Source: Nonomuraea sp. PA05
GTDB lineage: Bacteria; Actinomycetota; Actinomycetes; Streptosporangiales; Streptosporangiaceae
Direction: 5' to 3'
DNA: 64,000 nt
Assembly: GCF_008086045.1 (NCBI RefSeq)
Contig: NZ_VSEY01000003.1
Span: 1 to 64,000, forward strand
Shown: in pieces, positions 16,847 through 25,777 of the stretch
Layout: each line of letters begins with the position of its first letter
Numbering within the stretch: position 1 is the stretch's first letter
Made by a program: the position numbers and the translations under genes
The notes under the pieces: generated by a model
The model's input: only the letters and a program-made list of their open reading frames with translations
Told to the model about the DNA's origin: nothing
Databases searched by the model: none

Positions 16847-18052
16847 ATGACGACCCCAGCCCAACGACAGGCGCGGCGAGTGATCGCCGAAGCCGGGGCG
16901 GCAACAGCGTTGACCCTGCTCCTCGGCTACGCGCTCGTTGACCCGCCGGGCCCGTCCTCCTGGCTGCCGACGTGGGCGGCCTGGCCGATCGCGGCGGTCA
17001 TGAGCCTGCCGGTCGCCTTCCGCCGGCGATGGCCCCAGGCCATGCTCATCGTCGCGGGCACGGCAGCCGTGCTGGCGACCGCCGCCGGCACCGTGGCCGC
17101 CGGCGCCATCTGGGTGTCGTTCATCCCCACCGCACTCGCGCTCTACCTGGTCGCCTCCACCGCCTCCCTCACCCGATCAGTGGCTTCCCTGGCCGGATGC
17201 CTGACCGGCGCGGCGATCGCCGTGTCCGTCTTCTACACGCAAGTGCTCCCGTCCCTGCCACCCGCCCTCGAACGCACCGAGTTACCCCCGTACTGGCCGG
17301 TGGAGGGCGGCACGATCGGCGTCTTCATGAGCGCCGCGTGGGGCGTCGGCGTGATGGTCCGTCGCCAGCGGCACCTGGTCGCGCGCCTCGCCCACCATCG
17401 CGCCGAAGCCGCGGTGGCCGACGAACGCCGACGCATCGCCAGAGAGCTCCACGACATCATCGGGCACAGCATGAGCGTGATCGCGGTCAAGGCCACCGTG
17501 GCCAACTACGTCGCCGACCTTCACCCCCAGGAGGTGCGCGCCGCGATGACCGTCATCGAGCAGACCAGCCAGAGCACGCTCACCGAGATCCGCCGTGTGC
17601 TCGGCCTGCTCCGCTCCGACGGCGACCCGCGCGACACCTTGGCCCCCGTGCCCGGCCTGGCCGACCTGTCCGAGCTGGCGGATCAGGCGACGTCGGCCGG
17701 GGTCGACGTGGAGCTCAAGGTGCCCGGGGACGCGGCGCTGCCTTCCGCGGTGGCCCTGTCGGCGTACCGGATCGTGCAGGAGGCCCTCACCAACGTCGTC
17801 AAACATGCAGCCCCCACCCGATGCTCGGTCACCGTGGCTCTCGACGGCGGCCAAGCGGTGATCGAAGTGCTCGACAGCGGCCCTCGGGCACAACGCGAGC
17901 CACGATCGGCGTCCTTGGGCGGCCACGGTCTCATCGGGATGCGGGAGCGGGCCTCGATGTTCGGCGGCACACTCACCGCCGGCCCCCACGCCGAAGGCGG
18001 CTTCCACGTGGTGGCCCGCCTGCCCTACGACCGGGCGGAGGCCGCAGCCTGA
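16847..18052 (+). CDS. Two-component sensor histidine kinase (NarL/DesK-type, HisKA_3)
   Basis: The 401-residue kinase has four or five membrane helices within residues 15-172. A dimerisation/phospho-acceptor helix, ERRRIARELHDIIGHSMSVI (His202), follows, and then an ATPase domain with QEALTNVVKHA (N box, about 300) and GHGLIGMRER (G box, about 363). It autophosphorylates and passes phosphate to the LuxR-type regulator that starts 255 bp downstream. The ATG at 16847 begins MTTPAQRQARRVIAEAG; upstream in-frame codons look non-coding. The last codons form the first copy of a 40-bp tandem repeat. The signal sensed is unknown. Confidence 0.9.
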   Translation: MTTPAQRQARRVIAEAGAATALTLLLGYALVDPPGPSSWLPTWAAWPIAAVMSLPVAFRRRWPQAMLIVAGTAAVLATAAGTVAAGAIWVSFIPTALALYLVASTASLTRSVASLAGCLTGAAIAVSVFYTQVLPSLPPALERTELPPYWPVEGGTIGVFMSAAWGVGVMVRRQRHLVARLAHHRAEAAVADERRRIARELHDIIGHSMSVIAVKATVANYVADLHPQEVRAAMTVIEQTSQSTLTEIRRVLGLLRSDGDPRDTLAPVPGLADLSELADQATSAGVDVELKVPGDAALPSAVALSAYRIVQEALTNVVKHAAPTRCSVTVALDGGQAVIEVLDSGPRAQREPRSASLGGHGLIGMRERASMFGGTLTAGPHAEGGFHVVARLPYDRAEAAA

Positions 18053-18160
18053 AGCCGCTGGCCTGGATATATCGATCCAAGCCACAGCTTGAGGCCGCGG
18101 GTTTGGATGTATCGATCCAGGCCACAGCTTCAGGCCGCGGGCCTGGACGTATCGATCGGT
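18041..18160. repeat. Three tandem 40-bp repeats spanning the kinase stop codon
   Basis: Units 18041-18080, 18081-18120 and 18121-18160 are each exactly 40 bp, of the form GCCACAGCTT(G/C)AGGCCGCGGG...TATCGATCCAG. Unit 1 contains the last four codons and the stop of the kinase gene. Each unit contains a TATCGAT core. The remaining gap to 18306 has no gene. Confidence 0.9.
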
Positions 18161-18306
18161 TCTCCGGCACCGGACGCGTCGGTCGACTGGGCTGGTGTGA
18201 TCAGTTGCGGCAGGGCTGTGATGATCGGTCAGGGTTCTGCTGGTGTGTGATGCGGAGCCGGGCCGAACGGGCAGTCGGATGCGTGAAGCGTGGATGTGGG
18301 TGAAAG

Positions 18307-19029
18307 GTGAATCGCTTGGAGACGGAGGCTCAGCCGGGTGAGGGCTCGTCCATCAGGGTGCTGCTCGCCGAGGACCAGGTGCTGTTGCGTGACAGCTTCA
18401 AGATGCTCATCGACAGCACACCGGGAATGGTGACCGTGGGCGAGGCAGGCACCGGCAGCGAAGCGGTGCGGCTGGCCGGCCAATTACGCCCCGACGTCGT
18501 CCTCATGGACGTGCGCATGCCCGAGATGGACGGCATCGAGGCGACCAGGCGCATCTGCGGTTCTGCGCAGGGCGCCGGCACCCGCGTGCTGATCCTCACC
18601 ACCTTCGACCTCGACGAATACGTGTACGCCTCGCTGCGGGCCGGTGCCAGCGGTTTCCTGATCAAGAACAGCACGGCCGCCGAGCTGCTCGGCGCGATCC
18701 GGGTGGTGGCCGGTGGGGAGGCGCTGCTCGCGCCGACCGTCACGCGCCGGCTCATCGGGGAGTTCCTGCAGCGGTCCGAGCGCGTCCCGGCAGCGGCCCG
18801 ACCGCTCGATGGGGTCACGCCCCGCGAGCGCGAGGTGCTGATGTTGATCGCCAAGGGGTTGTCCAATCGCGACATCGCAGAGCACCTCCACCTCACGGTC
18901 GGCACGGTGAAAACCCACATCGGTCATCTGCTGGCGAAGCTGCAGGCTCGTGATCGGGCCCAGCTCGTGATCGCCGCGTATGAGGCAGAGCTGGTCACGA
19001 GCCCTGCCCGGGACGGTCGAGGCTCCTGA
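18307..19029 (+). CDS. Two-component response regulator, NarL/LuxR type
   Basis: The 240-residue protein has a receiver domain at residues 16-135, with acidic pocket AEDQ (Glu22, Asp23), phospho-acceptor Asp68 (VLMDVRMPEMDG), Thr99 and Lys120 (FLIKN). A LuxR-type DNA-binding domain at about 168-232 (TPREREVLMLIAKGLSNRDI, VGTVKTHI) follows. It is the evident partner of the kinase immediately upstream. GTG 18307 follows a GGGTGAAAGGTG context and precedes a short non-conserved N-terminal arm. Its 3' end is duplicated downstream. Confidence 0.93.
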   Translation: MNRLETEAQPGEGSSIRVLLAEDQVLLRDSFKMLIDSTPGMVTVGEAGTGSEAVRLAGQLRPDVVLMDVRMPEMDGIEATRRICGSAQGAGTRVLILTTFDLDEYVYASLRAGASGFLIKNSTAAELLGAIRVVAGGEALLAPTVTRRLIGEFLQRSERVPAAARPLDGVTPREREVLMLIAKGLSNRDIAEHLHLTVGTVKTHIGHLLAKLQARDRAQLVIAAYEAELVTSPARDGRGS

Positions 19030-19160
19030 TCTCGGTGTATGAAGCGGAGTTGGTCGCGAGCTGTGCTTGGGGTGGTCGGGGCTTGTGATCGGGTGTAGCT
19101 CGTGTTCTCGGTGTATGAAGCGGAGCTGGTCACCAGCCCTGCCGGGACGGTCGCCGGTGA
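18976..19160. repeat. Partial tandem copies of the response regulator 3' end
   Basis: The final coding stretch beginning GCGTATGAGGCAGAGCTGGT (18976) recurs downstream as GTGTATGAAGCGGAGTTGGT (19035) and GTGTATGAAGCGGAGCTGGT (19111). In each case GCGAGC/CCAGCCCTGCC...GGTCG-type sequence follows. The first copy encodes YEAELVTSPARDGRGS and the stop; the later two lie beyond the stop. The spacings are 59 and 76 bp. Confidence 0.85.
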
Positions 19161-19193
19161 CGACCTTCGCGGCAGGATCCGGTGACACCCGGC

Positions 19194-19793
19194 TCACCGG
19201 ACCACTCGGTACGTCAGGTGGGTGACGAGGCTGGTGCCGGTGGGGGTGCCGAGGGGTTCGAGGGTGATGTCGCCGACGTTGTGGAGCAGCCGCTCGCCCC
19301 TGCCGAGGATCACCGGTGCGACGTGGAGCCGCAGCTCGTCGATCAGGCCCGCCGCCAGGTACTGGTTGACGGTGGTTGCGCCGCCCGCGATGGCGACGTC
19401 GCGGTCGCCCGCCGCCTCGCGAGCCTGAGCCATCGCCGACTCGATGCCGTCGGTGACGAAAGTGAACGTCGTGCCGCCCTTCATCGGCAACGGCTCGCGC
19501 GGGTGGTGGGTGAGGACGAAGACCGGCGCGTGGTATGGCGGCTCCTCGCCCCAGTAGCCGTTCCAGGTCAGGTCCCAGTCGCCGCGGCCGGGGGTGAACA
19601 TGTTGCGGCCCATGATGAACGCGCCGGCTGCGGTGATGTTCTCGATCACGGTGGCGTGCTGCTCGGGCTCGTCGAACATCCACTGGTGCAGACGGTCGTC
19701 CACGCCGTCGCCGAAGGGCTTGTCGAGGGTCTGGTTGGGGCCGGCCACGAAGCCGTCGAGGGACATCGCCATGTCGCAGGTGACCTTGTTCAT
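19194..19793 (-). CDS. Dihydrofolate reductase-like / RibD C-terminal domain protein
   Basis: The 199-residue protein belongs to the DHFR/RibD-C superfamily. It starts MNKVTCDMAMSLDGFVAGP, and has AAGAFIMGRNMFTPG, an NADPH-binding VAIAGGATTVNQYLAAGLID segment, and LRLHVAPVILGRGERLL. These are the normal landmarks of the actinobacterial 'dihydrofolate reductase family protein', which reduces unknown substrates and is not the housekeeping FolA. It is a single gene, converging with the response regulator. Confidence 0.88.
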   Translation of the reverse strand: MNKVTCDMAMSLDGFVAGPNQTLDKPFGDGVDDRLHQWMFDEPEQHATVIENITAAGAFIMGRNMFTPGRGDWDLTWNGYWGEEPPYHAPVFVLTHHPREPLPMKGGTTFTFVTDGIESAMAQAREAAGDRDVAIAGGATTVNQYLAAGLIDELRLHVAPVILGRGERLLHNVGDITLEPLGTPTGTSLVTHLTYRVVR

Positions 19794-19968
19794 CTCGCTA
19801 CCTCCTGTGGTGTCGGCGCCGCCCGTCTGGCGCCGCCTTCACCGTGTGGTCGGAGCCGGACGGCCGTCTTCTACATGCCGGTGGAAATTTGTGGTCGCGA
19901 AATTTGCCGGGAGCCAGGGTGGTCTGGATTGGCGCCGCTGGACGGCGGAGGAAGGGCGAGGAGCGCGG

Positions 19969-20205
19969 GTGAGAGGGCGCATCGGACGTTTGGCGGGGCA
20001 TTGTTGCGCGGACATGGCGGGGCATCTGGAGCATCGTTGTGAGACGCATGCGGATCCCTTTGACTGCCCGAACGCGGTGGTGGTGTACGTCGCCGAGTCT
20101 CGCAGCTACGTGCTGCCGGTGCACGACGGTGGGAGCAGCTTCATCGCCATCCGGTACTGCCCGTGGTGCGGGGTGAGGCTGCCGTCGCCAAGCGGAGGGG
20201 AGTAG
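19969..20205 (+). CDS. Small CxxC zinc-ribbon-like protein (DUF6980-like)
   Basis: The 78-residue protein contains HCCADMAGHLEHRCETHADP, FDCPNAVVVY, and DGGSSFIAIRYCPWCGVRLP near the C-terminus. The paired Cys (CC, RC, DCP, CPWCG) suggest a bound zinc. The pattern agrees with the small DUF6980 family, whose function is unknown. I chose GTG 19969 because a GAGGAG lies 6-7 bp upstream; TTG 19990 would give the more typical short N-terminus. An open frame reaches much further upstream, through the opposite-strand DHFR-like gene, and is not credible. Confidence 0.65.
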   Translation: MRGRIGRLAGHCCADMAGHLEHRCETHADPFDCPNAVVVYVAESRSYVLPVHDGGSSFIAIRYCPWCGVRLPSPSGGE

Positions 20206-20250
20206 CCGGGGCACGAAGGCAGCAGTTCGTCATGGCGTCAGCTTGCGTGA

Positions 20251-20358
20251 GCGTCAGGGTCGTGCAGGGCGTCGGGGTCGTGCAGGGCGTCGGGGTCGTG
20301 CAGGGCGTCGGGGTCGTGCAAAGCGTCGGGATCGTGCAGGGCGTCGGGGTCTTCGTGA
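20251..20358. repeat. Six tandem 18-bp repeats
   Basis: Six units of GCGTCGGGGTCGTGCAGG run from 20251 to 20358. Units 1 to 5 differ from the consensus at 0-2 positions, while the sixth diverges at its end. They lie between the convergent 3' ends of the DUF6980-like gene and the carboxylesterase. Both strands are open through the repeat (VQGVGV on plus, DPDALH on minus), but no recognised protein spans it. Confidence 0.9.
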
Positions 20359-20414
20359 GCCGTTTGGGCACTCGGGGAGCAGAGGTGGCGTAGGGGCGGG
20401 GCGTGGCTGGGGTG

Positions 20415-21962
20415 TCAGTTCATGACGGTGGTCCAGAAGCGGTACTGGTGATCCTTGACGAAGTCGGCCCGCTGCCAAGCTCCACCACTCAGCGACTGCA
20501 CGTACCACCCCGCCTGGCCGCGATCGTCACGCAGACGGGGCCACGCCTGCTCGCCGACGCCGCCGTTGGGGTCGCCGGTGCGGGCGAAGCGGGTCCAGGT
20601 GGCGATGAGCCGGTCGGCGAAGGCGGACTGCTGGGGTGACAGCTTCTCGAACAGGGACAGGTCGAAGAGGTACGGCAGCTCGGCCATGTGCTGGGCGGCG
20701 GCGGGGAAGCTGGGCTTCGGGTAGCCCGCGTACCAGGGGGTCTGCTGCTCGGCGAACTCGAACATGCGGGTGGTGGTCCAGCGGGACAGAGCGCGGGCGG
20801 TGTCGAGGGTCGGTGTGGACCAGGTCGAGTCGGTCTTCACGGCCGCCAGGGTCCGGCCGGCGGAGCTGCCGGGCGGGTAGCGGCGGAGGACGGCGGCGGC
20901 GTTGCGGCCGTACGCCTGCTTGATGGCAGGGCGGTAGTCCTCGGCGGGCATGGGCTTGCCGGTGGCCAGCTCCAGGCCGAGGATCATGCCGTTCTCCTCG
21001 TCGTGGTTGACGCCGACGAGGACGGGGACGCGGTTGAAGCGGCCCGTGCGCAGTGACTGCTCGACCGGGAGCGGGAGGGAGGGGCTGCCGCTGTACGGGC
21101 GGGGCTCGCGGTTGGTGCCGTAGGCGTCCAGCAGCTTGGAGATGGGGAGGTCGCGCAGGCAGCTCGCCACGTCGGAGGCGTCGGCGCAGCCGGTCTTCTT
21201 GATGACGTCGGTGCTTTCGGCGAGGGCTGCCGCCTTGGTGCGGGAGGCGTCCCCGCAGGGGGCGCTCTGGATGATCGCTCGCTGGAACAGCCCCGCGGAG
21301 GCGGGGGAGGCGAGGTGGCCGCAGACGGCGAAGCCGCCGCCGGACTGACCCATGATCGTCACGTTCCCGGGGTCGCCGCCGAACGCCGCGATGTTGCCGC
21401 GTACCCAGCGCAGTGCCGCGCGCTGGTCGTCGAGGGCCAGACTGCCGGAGTCGGGCAGTGACGGGTGGGTCAGGAAGCTGGTGACGCCCAGGCGGTAGTT
21501 CATGGACACCACCACGGCGCCGCCTGCGGCCAGGCGTTCGGCGCGGTAGAGGTCGCCCATGCCGTACATGAGGCTGCCGCCGTGGATCCAGACGATGACC
21601 GGTAGTTTGTCGCGCTTGCCGGGCTGGGTGGGGGTGGGGGTGGTGACGTTGAGGTTGAGGCAGTCCTCGTGGGGGCTGGGCTTGCCGATGGGGTAGCCGG
21701 CTGGTTGTGCGCACACGTTGCCGGGCTTGGTGGCGTCCCGGGTGCCCTGCCACGGGGTGATGGGGGTGGGGGCGGCGAAGCGGGTGGCGGTGGCGTACGG
21801 GATGCCCTGGAAGGTGCGGGCCTGGGGGCCGGATGTGCCGCGGACGGCTCCGGTGGTCGTGGTGACCACGGTGGGGGTGGTGGCTGCCTGAGCGGCCGGT
21901 GCGTACGCGGTGAGGAGGGCCAGGCCGAGGCCGGCCGATGCGAGCTTCGTCGTCTTGTTCAT
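20415..21962 (-). CDS. Secreted type-B carboxylesterase (PnbA-like)
   Basis: The 515-residue alpha/beta-hydrolase has a Sec signal peptide (MNKTTKLASAGLGLALLTAY...AQA, cleavage near residue 27). It has the nucleophile elbow GQSGGG (Ser207), an oxyanion-hole HGGS at 128-131, an acidic residue in GVNHDEENG (about 322), and a likely catalytic His425 in AQHMAELPYLFD. Family members hydrolyse carboxylic esters outside the cell. ATG 21962 gives the signal peptide directly. It is divergent from a TetR regulator, with a perfect 18-bp palindrome between them. Confidence 0.92.
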   Translation of the reverse strand: MNKTTKLASAGLGLALLTAYAPAAQAATTPTVVTTTTGAVRGTSGPQARTFQGIPYATATRFAAPTPITPWQGTRDATKPGNVCAQPAGYPIGKPSPHEDCLNLNVTTPTPTQPGKRDKLPVIVWIHGGSLMYGMGDLYRAERLAAGGAVVVSMNYRLGVTSFLTHPSLPDSGSLALDDQRAALRWVRGNIAAFGGDPGNVTIMGQSGGGFAVCGHLASPASAGLFQRAIIQSAPCGDASRTKAAALAESTDVIKKTGCADASDVASCLRDLPISKLLDAYGTNREPRPYSGSPSLPLPVEQSLRTGRFNRVPVLVGVNHDEENGMILGLELATGKPMPAEDYRPAIKQAYGRNAAAVLRRYPPGSSAGRTLAAVKTDSTWSTPTLDTARALSRWTTTRMFEFAEQQTPWYAGYPKPSFPAAAQHMAELPYLFDLSLFEKLSPQQSAFADRLIATWTRFARTGDPNGGVGEQAWPRLRDDRGQAGWYVQSLSGGAWQRADFVKDHQYRFWTTVMN

Positions 21963-22007
21963 GTTCGTCTCCGTGTCGATCAAGCGATGGCAGGACCATA
22001 GCGCGGA

Positions 22008-22025
22008 TTTGCGCGATCGCGCAAA
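22008..22025. promoter_or_regulatory. Perfect 18-bp palindrome, likely TetR operator
   Basis: TTTGCGCGATCGCGCAAA (22008-22025) is perfectly self-complementary. It lies in the 123-bp gap between the divergent carboxylesterase (start 21962) and TetR (start 22086) genes. TetR-family proteins usually bind such palindromes in the intergenic region and repress both genes. Binding by the adjacent TetR is an inference. Confidence 0.6.
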
Positions 22026-22085
22026 GCGAACGTGCAAAACGAGCGCATCAAACGGTCGTGCTAATCTGTTGGTACGGTGTGTCGC

Positions 22086-22661
22086 ATGGGAAACCGTGAA
22101 GACCTGCTCGCGAGCGCCAAGCGGTGCCTGCGCGAGAAGGGTTACGACCGCACCAGCGTCCGCGACATCGCCACGGCGGCCGGTGTGAGCACCGCCGCGA
22201 TCGGCTATCACTTCGGGTCGCGGGAGGCGCTGCTCACTCAGGCGCTGTTCGGGCTGCTCGACGAGTGGGGCGACAGTCTTGGCCGTGCGCTGGCGCCTGA
22301 GCCGGGTGATGACGCGGTGCGGGCGTTCGAGCGGATGTGGGAGGGGCTCGTCCGGCAGTTCGCCGAGCATCCGGATCTCTGGCTCGCGACGGTGGAGCTG
22401 TTCCTGCAAGGTCGGCGGCAGCCCGAGTTGGCCGCGCGGGTGGCTGAAGGGATGGCGGAAGGCTGGCGGGGGATGGGGGCGATCCTGCAGAGCGTGCCGG
22501 AGGAGAGCGTGTCCGAGCGGTCCGCCCGGACGCTGGGGATGGTGCAGACGGCGTTGATGTCGGGGGTGATGATTCAGAGTCTGGGGAATCCGGCGAATGC
22601 GCCTACCGCGGCTGAGGTGCTGGAGGGGGTGCGGGCGTTGGCGAAGCTGGCGGGGGCGTGA
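22086..22661 (+). CDS. TetR family transcriptional regulator
   Basis: The 191-residue protein has a TetR helix-turn-helix at about residues 10-55 (YDRTSVRDIATAAGVSTAAI, YHFGSREALLTQAL). An alpha-helical ligand domain with a conserved LWLATVELFLQ segment follows. I prefer ATG 22086 (MGNREDLLASAKRCL); GTG 22077 would add three residues. It probably represses the divergent secreted carboxylesterase and itself through the palindrome at 22008-22025. The ligand is unknown. Confidence 0.9.
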   Translation: MGNREDLLASAKRCLREKGYDRTSVRDIATAAGVSTAAIGYHFGSREALLTQALFGLLDEWGDSLGRALAPEPGDDAVRAFERMWEGLVRQFAEHPDLWLATVELFLQGRRQPELAARVAEGMAEGWRGMGAILQSVPEESVSERSARTLGMVQTALMSGVMIQSLGNPANAPTAAEVLEGVRALAKLAGA

Positions 22662-22761
22662 GCTTGAGGGGCCCGGTTGGTTCGTGGGCCGAAGGGCTCG
22701 GGGTCAGGCTATCCACCGGATCTCCGGACAATCTGAAGATAGTTCAGTAAGGTCGCCCGCT

Positions 22762-25659
22762 ATGGCGATCACGAACCCATCGGCCGATCCGGGTGCGTTC
22801 CTGACGACACTGCGAGCGACGGACTGGGCGGCGTTCGAGCCGGCCCGCGACCTCCCACCCCTGCGTGCCGCGCTCGCCCAGCTGGAGCAGACGCACGGGA
22901 TCACCGAGGCGCACCGGTTCGCGACCGAGCGAGTCAGGGAACTGGGCGCGGTGCTGCGGCATCCCGACGGGCATCCCGCCCAGATTCACGGGCACGCGTT
23001 GAGCCCGTGCGGGCGTTACCTCGCGATCGGGAGCTGGTGCGGCGACGACTACGACCGGGGCGGTGTGCTGCAGGTCTGGGAGCTGGCCGGCGCCCGGTGC
23101 GTGAACGTGCTCGGCCAGATCATGGGCGGGGTGGGCTGGCCCGGGTACACGCGGACGGTTCAGTGGTCGGCCGATGGGGAGCGGCTGGCGCTGGCGTACA
23201 ACACGAACGGGGTGGGGGTGTGGGATCCGTTCGGTGAGGACTCGGAGCCGTGTGCTGAGGCTTATGTGACGGACGGCGGTTCGCGTCCGCCCGGGTTCGC
23301 CTTCGCGCCCGATGGCATGCGCGCCTACATCGCGACGGGGACTTCGTACGAGGTGATGGGGTGTGTCGCGCCGCTGGACGAGGGCGAGGTGTACGAGATC
23401 GCGGGCGAGGACGGCGAGGACGGCGAGGACGGCGAGGATCGTGAGAGGGTCGCGTCGCCGTTCACCGCGCCGCTGCCGGAAGCGGTCAAGGCGCTGCTGG
23501 GCGGCGACGGGCTCTTCGTGCGGGAGGCGCACTGGTCACGCGACGGCCGGCGGCTCTACGGGCACGCCCGCGGCTGGGCCTGCGCCCTCGACGTCGCCGA
23601 CGGCCGGGTCCTGTGGTTCACCCAGGCGGGCGTCGGCAGGGACGCGCCCACCTGGAGCAGGGACGAGAAGTACTTCGCCCACCAGCTCCACGGCCAGTTG
23701 CTGGTGGGCGACGCCATGACGGGCTGGACGGTGGCGACGCTGCCGGGGCATCCGGGCGCGTCCGAGCTGTCGTGGGGCGCGTACGGGGCCGTCACGAGGC
23801 TGGCCGTCGTGGTGCCGGAGGGCAACGACGCGAACGCTCGTCCGCATGTCACCGTCTACGACCAGGGCAGGCACCGCTACGACCTCGATCTGGCGCTCCT
23901 GCAGCTCGCCCCCGACGCGGACGGCGTCGCGTGGGCGTGGTCGCCGGACGGGCTCCACGCGGCGGCGCTGACGGCGCGGGGCCAGGTGGAGGTGTGGAAC
24001 CTCGGGGACGTGCCGGGCCTGATCGGGACGGTTGAGGCGCCGGCGGGTGCCGATGGCGTGCTGTGGGGCGCCGACGGGGTGATCGTGGTCGTGGGTTCCG
24101 CCGGGTTGCGCTTCTTGCAGGCGGCCACCGGGCGGGTCACCGGGGACTTCGTGTTTCTGCGCACGCCGCCCGGGCCGCGTCCGCTGGAGCTGGATGACGG
24201 GGTGGACGTCGGGGAGGAGGTGCGTGACGAGGAGGGGGCGAGCATCGATCCGACGTTCGCGCTGGACGACGAGACGTGGGCCGTCGCCTTCGAGACCGGG
24301 CAGGTGATCGTTCCGCCCGACCGCGTGCACGCCCTGGACGGCGCGCTGGCGTGGACGGTGGAGCGACGGTTCGGCTGGCCGGTGCGCTGGGGCGGCCTCG
24401 CCACCGCGCCTGGAGCCACCGCACCCGGAGCCGCCGCGCCTGGAGCCACCGCACCCGGAGCCACCGCACCCGGAGCCGCCGCGCCTGGAGCCGCCGCACC
24501 GGGCGCCGTCGTGCCGGGTGTCGCGGGCCTGGAGATCGCGCCGGACGCCGCCACCGCCGCCGACCGCTTCGGCCCGCCACTGAACGAGTACCTGGCACCG
24601 TTCCGCGACCACACCCCCACGGCGGACGAGCCCTGGCCCCCACCCAACACCTTCACCCTGGACGACCTCTTCCGGACAGCACTCACCTCGGTGGCATCTC
24701 TCCACAACGGCTGGGACCACCACGTGAGCCAGAACCTGCGCCACGCGGCCAGGCTCAGGGCACGCCTCGGCCAGCCGGACGGCGCGCGTCCGCTGCTGGA
24801 CGCGATCCCCAGCCCGGACGAGCAGGTGCGGGGCCGGGCCGAGGTGGCGATGATCCTGGCAGCCGCAGGCCGTAGGCAGGACGCGCGGACGTTCTTCGAC
24901 GGCGACGAAGCCCAGGTGGAAGAGGTGCTCGACGAGTACAACGTGGCGTTCGTGGCCTCGTCGGCGGCCGGCGCGTACGCGGCGATGGGGGATCCGCGTG
25001 CCGAGGCGTGGTTCGAGCGCGCGCGGGCGGCGATCGAGCCCGAGACGAACCCGGGCGAGCACCGCCTGGCCGTCGCGTGGGCGATGATCGAGTGCAGATG
25101 GGAGCAGGAGGGCCGGGCCCTGCTGCGGGAGGCCGACGGGGCGCCCTCCACCTTCTCTTCCGTGCCGCTGCTGGCCTACCTGATCCTCACCCGGCGGGAC
25201 CACATCGCCCGCGAGCTGATCCCGCTGAGGGACGCGGCGGCGGAGGAGTGGCAGCCGCAGGGGTGGTTCGACGGGTGGGAGGCGGTGGAGGTGTTCGCGC
25301 GGCTGGGCCGTCCCGATCTGCTGCGCGAGTGGGCGCAGGTGTACGGCGACGGTTACGCGTACGAGGACCACCTCGCGCAGGCGGAGACGAACGCCCGGCG
25401 CGATCCGGCGCACGCCCGGCCGAGTGAGGGGGAGCTGGCGGCGCTCACCGACGCGTACGCCACGCTGCGGAAGACGCCGCGGACGCAGCGCGAGCATCCG
25501 ACGCAGCTCCTGGCCGTGCAGGCGGCCGAGTGCGGCCACCTCGGAGCGGCGCTGAGCCTGATCGAGCGCCTGCCGCGGGACGACTTCAACGGCCGGGCGT
25601 CGCACGCGTTCCGCGCCTTGTGGATCGCCGCCACCGGCCTGGACGTGGAGCCGTGGTGA
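22762..25659 (+). CDS. Large WD40-like beta-propeller protein with repeat linker and helical C-terminus
   Basis: The 965-residue cytoplasmic protein has no signal peptide. Residues about 70-520 hold WD40-like blades (LSPCGRYLAIGSWCG..GGVLQVWEL; WSADGERLALAYN; WSRDGRRLYGHA; WSPDGLHAAALTARGQVEVW). An acidic GEDGEDGED run sits near residue 213. A low-complexity linker of APGAT/APGAA units lies around 550-590 (24413-24520). The C-terminal 350 residues are alpha-helical, with TPR-like character (DARTFFDGDEAQVEEVLDEY; AWFERARAAIE). ATG 22762 begins MAITNPSADPGAFLTTLRA. I do not recognise a named family. Such propeller-plus-TPR proteins are often scaffolds. Confidence 0.7.
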   Translation: MAITNPSADPGAFLTTLRATDWAAFEPARDLPPLRAALAQLEQTHGITEAHRFATERVRELGAVLRHPDGHPAQIHGHALSPCGRYLAIGSWCGDDYDRGGVLQVWELAGARCVNVLGQIMGGVGWPGYTRTVQWSADGERLALAYNTNGVGVWDPFGEDSEPCAEAYVTDGGSRPPGFAFAPDGMRAYIATGTSYEVMGCVAPLDEGEVYEIAGEDGEDGEDGEDRERVASPFTAPLPEAVKALLGGDGLFVREAHWSRDGRRLYGHARGWACALDVADGRVLWFTQAGVGRDAPTWSRDEKYFAHQLHGQLLVGDAMTGWTVATLPGHPGASELSWGAYGAVTRLAVVVPEGNDANARPHVTVYDQGRHRYDLDLALLQLAPDADGVAWAWSPDGLHAAALTARGQVEVWNLGDVPGLIGTVEAPAGADGVLWGADGVIVVVGSAGLRFLQAATGRVTGDFVFLRTPPGPRPLELDDGVDVGEEVRDEEGASIDPTFALDDETWAVAFETGQVIVPPDRVHALDGALAWTVERRFGWPVRWGGLATAPGATAPGAAAPGATAPGATAPGAAAPGAAAPGAVVPGVAGLEIAPDAATAADRFGPPLNEYLAPFRDHTPTADEPWPPPNTFTLDDLFRTALTSVASLHNGWDHHVSQNLRHAARLRARLGQPDGARPLLDAIPSPDEQVRGRAEVAMILAAAGRRQDARTFFDGDEAQVEEVLDEYNVAFVASSAAGAYAAMGDPRAEAWFERARAAIEPETNPGEHRLAVAWAMIECRWEQEGRALLREADGAPSTFSSVPLLAYLILTRRDHIARELIPLRDAAAEEWQPQGWFDGWEAVEVFARLGRPDLLREWAQVYGDGYAYEDHLAQAETNARRDPAHARPSEGELAALTDAYATLRKTPRTQREHPTQLLAVQAAECGHLGAALSLIERLPRDDFNGRASHAFRALWIAATGLDVEPW

Positions 25660-25687
25660 CCCGGAACGGAGTGTGAATCGACCCTTT

Positions 25688-25709
25688 CCGGCAAGTGGCC
25701 ATTTGCCGG
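25688..25709. terminator. Hairpin downstream of the WD40-like gene
   Basis: CCGGCAA (25688-25694) and TTGCCGG (25703-25709) form a perfect 7-bp stem with an 8-nt loop, 29 bp after the stop. No T-run follows, so it is a weak or Rho-assisted terminator at best. Confidence 0.4.
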
Positions 25710-25777
25710 GCGATGAATCATGAGGTGGACAACAGGGATTCGACCATCAGATATTGGAGGCAAAGCGGAGGTGTTGT

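Noticed and set aside
20251..20358. Possible CRISPR-like array
   Set aside because: The 18-bp units are directly adjacent with no unique spacers and there are no cas genes, so this is a simple tandem repeat.
20163..20393. Open frames through the 18-bp repeats on both strands (VQGVGV or PTPCTT)
   Set aside because: The repeat length is a multiple of three, which keeps any frame open. There is no conserved sequence outside the repeat and both neighbours converge on it.
20415..22409. A 664-codon version of the carboxylesterase
   Set aside because: The upstream part lies opposite the TetR gene. The signal peptide begins at 21962.
22597..22761. N-terminal extension of the WD40-like protein into the TetR gene end
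   Set aside because: The extension is Arg/Trp-rich frame noise; ATG 22762 gives a sensible N-terminus.
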